Below, one piece after another: positions 4,920 through 5,048 of a stretch of 5,048 nucleotides of DNA. The first letter of the stretch is position 1; each line of letters starts with the position of its first letter. The position numbers and the translations under genes were made by a program. The DNA lies in contig JAITJY010000395.1 in assembly GCA_031278675.1 (NCBI GenBank), forward strand, positions 1 through 5,048, read 5' to 3'. The stretch comes from Bifidobacteriaceae bacterium. Its GTDB lineage: Bacteria; Actinomycetota; Actinomycetes; Actinomycetales; WQXJ01. The notes beneath the pieces were generated by a model that saw only the letters and a program-made list of their open reading frames with translations, was not told where the DNA came from and made no database searches.

Positions 4920-5048
4920 ATGAGAATTGCCCCCCCCCCCAGGGCTTTTAGCAAAGTCGTGGCGGGGTGTCGCGGGGCGGGCGTGGGACGGTTTCGGCGG
5001 GCGGGCGTGGGCGTGTTTCGTGTTTGGGGCGGCTGGGGAATAGGTGGT
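4920..5048 (+). CDS. Start of an unidentified gene with C11 tract (3' partial, uncertain)
   Basis: An ATG at 4920 has GAAAGG at 4905-4910 with nine bases spacing, and a plausible promoter upstream. The frame is open for all 43 codons to the window edge. It reads MRIAPPP, then a Gly/Arg/Val-rich stretch with an eight-residue near-repeat (AGVGRFRR / AGVGVFRV). I recognise no family. The C run at 4930-4940 encodes the prolines. With ten Cs the frame would end at a TAG at 5041-5043, and with twelve at a TAG at 4949-4951, so only the present count leaves it open here. The composition after the tract is low-complexity and not clearly protein-like. The start signals are better than the coding evidence. 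It could be a phase-variable gene, a leader peptide, or chance. Confidence 0.35.
   Translation, partial: MRIAPPPRAFSKVVAGCRGAGVGRFRRAGVGVFRVWGGWGIGG
4930..4940 (+). repeat. Homopolymer run of 11 C
   Basis: Eleven consecutive C bases begin in the fourth codon of the frame starting at 4920. Tracts of this length are prone to slipped-strand change and to sequencing error. Confidence 0.9.
4964..5023 (+). repeat. G-rich 24-base tandem repeat with G-quadruplex motif
   Basis: GGCGGGCGTGGG occurs at 4976-4987 and 5000-5011. The 24-base units starting there agree at 18 of 24 positions, sharing also TTTCG. Four G runs at 4964-4967, 4974-4977, 4979-4981 and 4985-4987 with loops of 6, 1 and 3 bases satisfy the canonical G-quadruplex pattern on the + strand. 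Confidence 0.65.

Overview
The window looks like chromosomal DNA from a high-GC Gram-positive bacterium (Actinomycetota). The supporting signs are strong G/C bias at third codon positions, GTG starts, a permease-ATPase fusion of a type common in actinobacteria, and a short secreted protein reminiscent of actinobacterial protease pro-regions. No genus can be assigned from the sequence alone.

Left part (1-2300, + strand): the 3' end of a peptide-type ABC importer operon. The first gene is cut by the window edge. It fuses the end of a DppC/OppC-like inner-membrane permease to a complete DppD/OppD-like ATPase. A second ATPase (DppF/OppF-like) overlaps it by 4 bases (GTGA). Together they would supply one permease and both ATPases; the partner permease and the substrate-binding lipoprotein should lie upstream. 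A 12-base palindrome begins at the base after the second stop codon, and a related 14-base motif lies 40 bases upstream inside the gene's end.

Middle (2301-3616): a 275-base spacer with a six-copy 9-base repeat, then a secreted protein of unknown function with a very good ribosome binding site. Its coding sequence holds several perfect hairpins, including one with a 13-bp stem and a 4-nt loop. It is followed by two copies of a ~103-base repeat, each with a 62-base core bounded by GAAAGTG and CACTTTC. The second copy abuts the remnant of a DUF4143-type AAA ATPase gene, so this stretch looks like a site of past insertion and deletion.

Right part (3617-5048): a short-chain dehydrogenase/reductase on the - strand, convergent with the DUF4143 remnant. 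Its 5' side is a 511-base divergent intergenic region holding five 54-base tandem repeats. Each repeat can fold into a hairpin, and two substitutions in the left arm keep pairing as G.U. Beyond them a consensus-like promoter, a ribosome binding site and an ATG lead into an incomplete reading frame. That frame carries an 11-C run four codons after its start, followed by G-rich, potentially quadruplex-forming repeats.

The most unusual aspect is the number of distinct repeat types between 2260 and the right edge. The C11 tract next to a promoter and start codon, and the 54-base hairpin array, are the best candidates for something undescribed. I cannot claim a defined novel system from this window alone.
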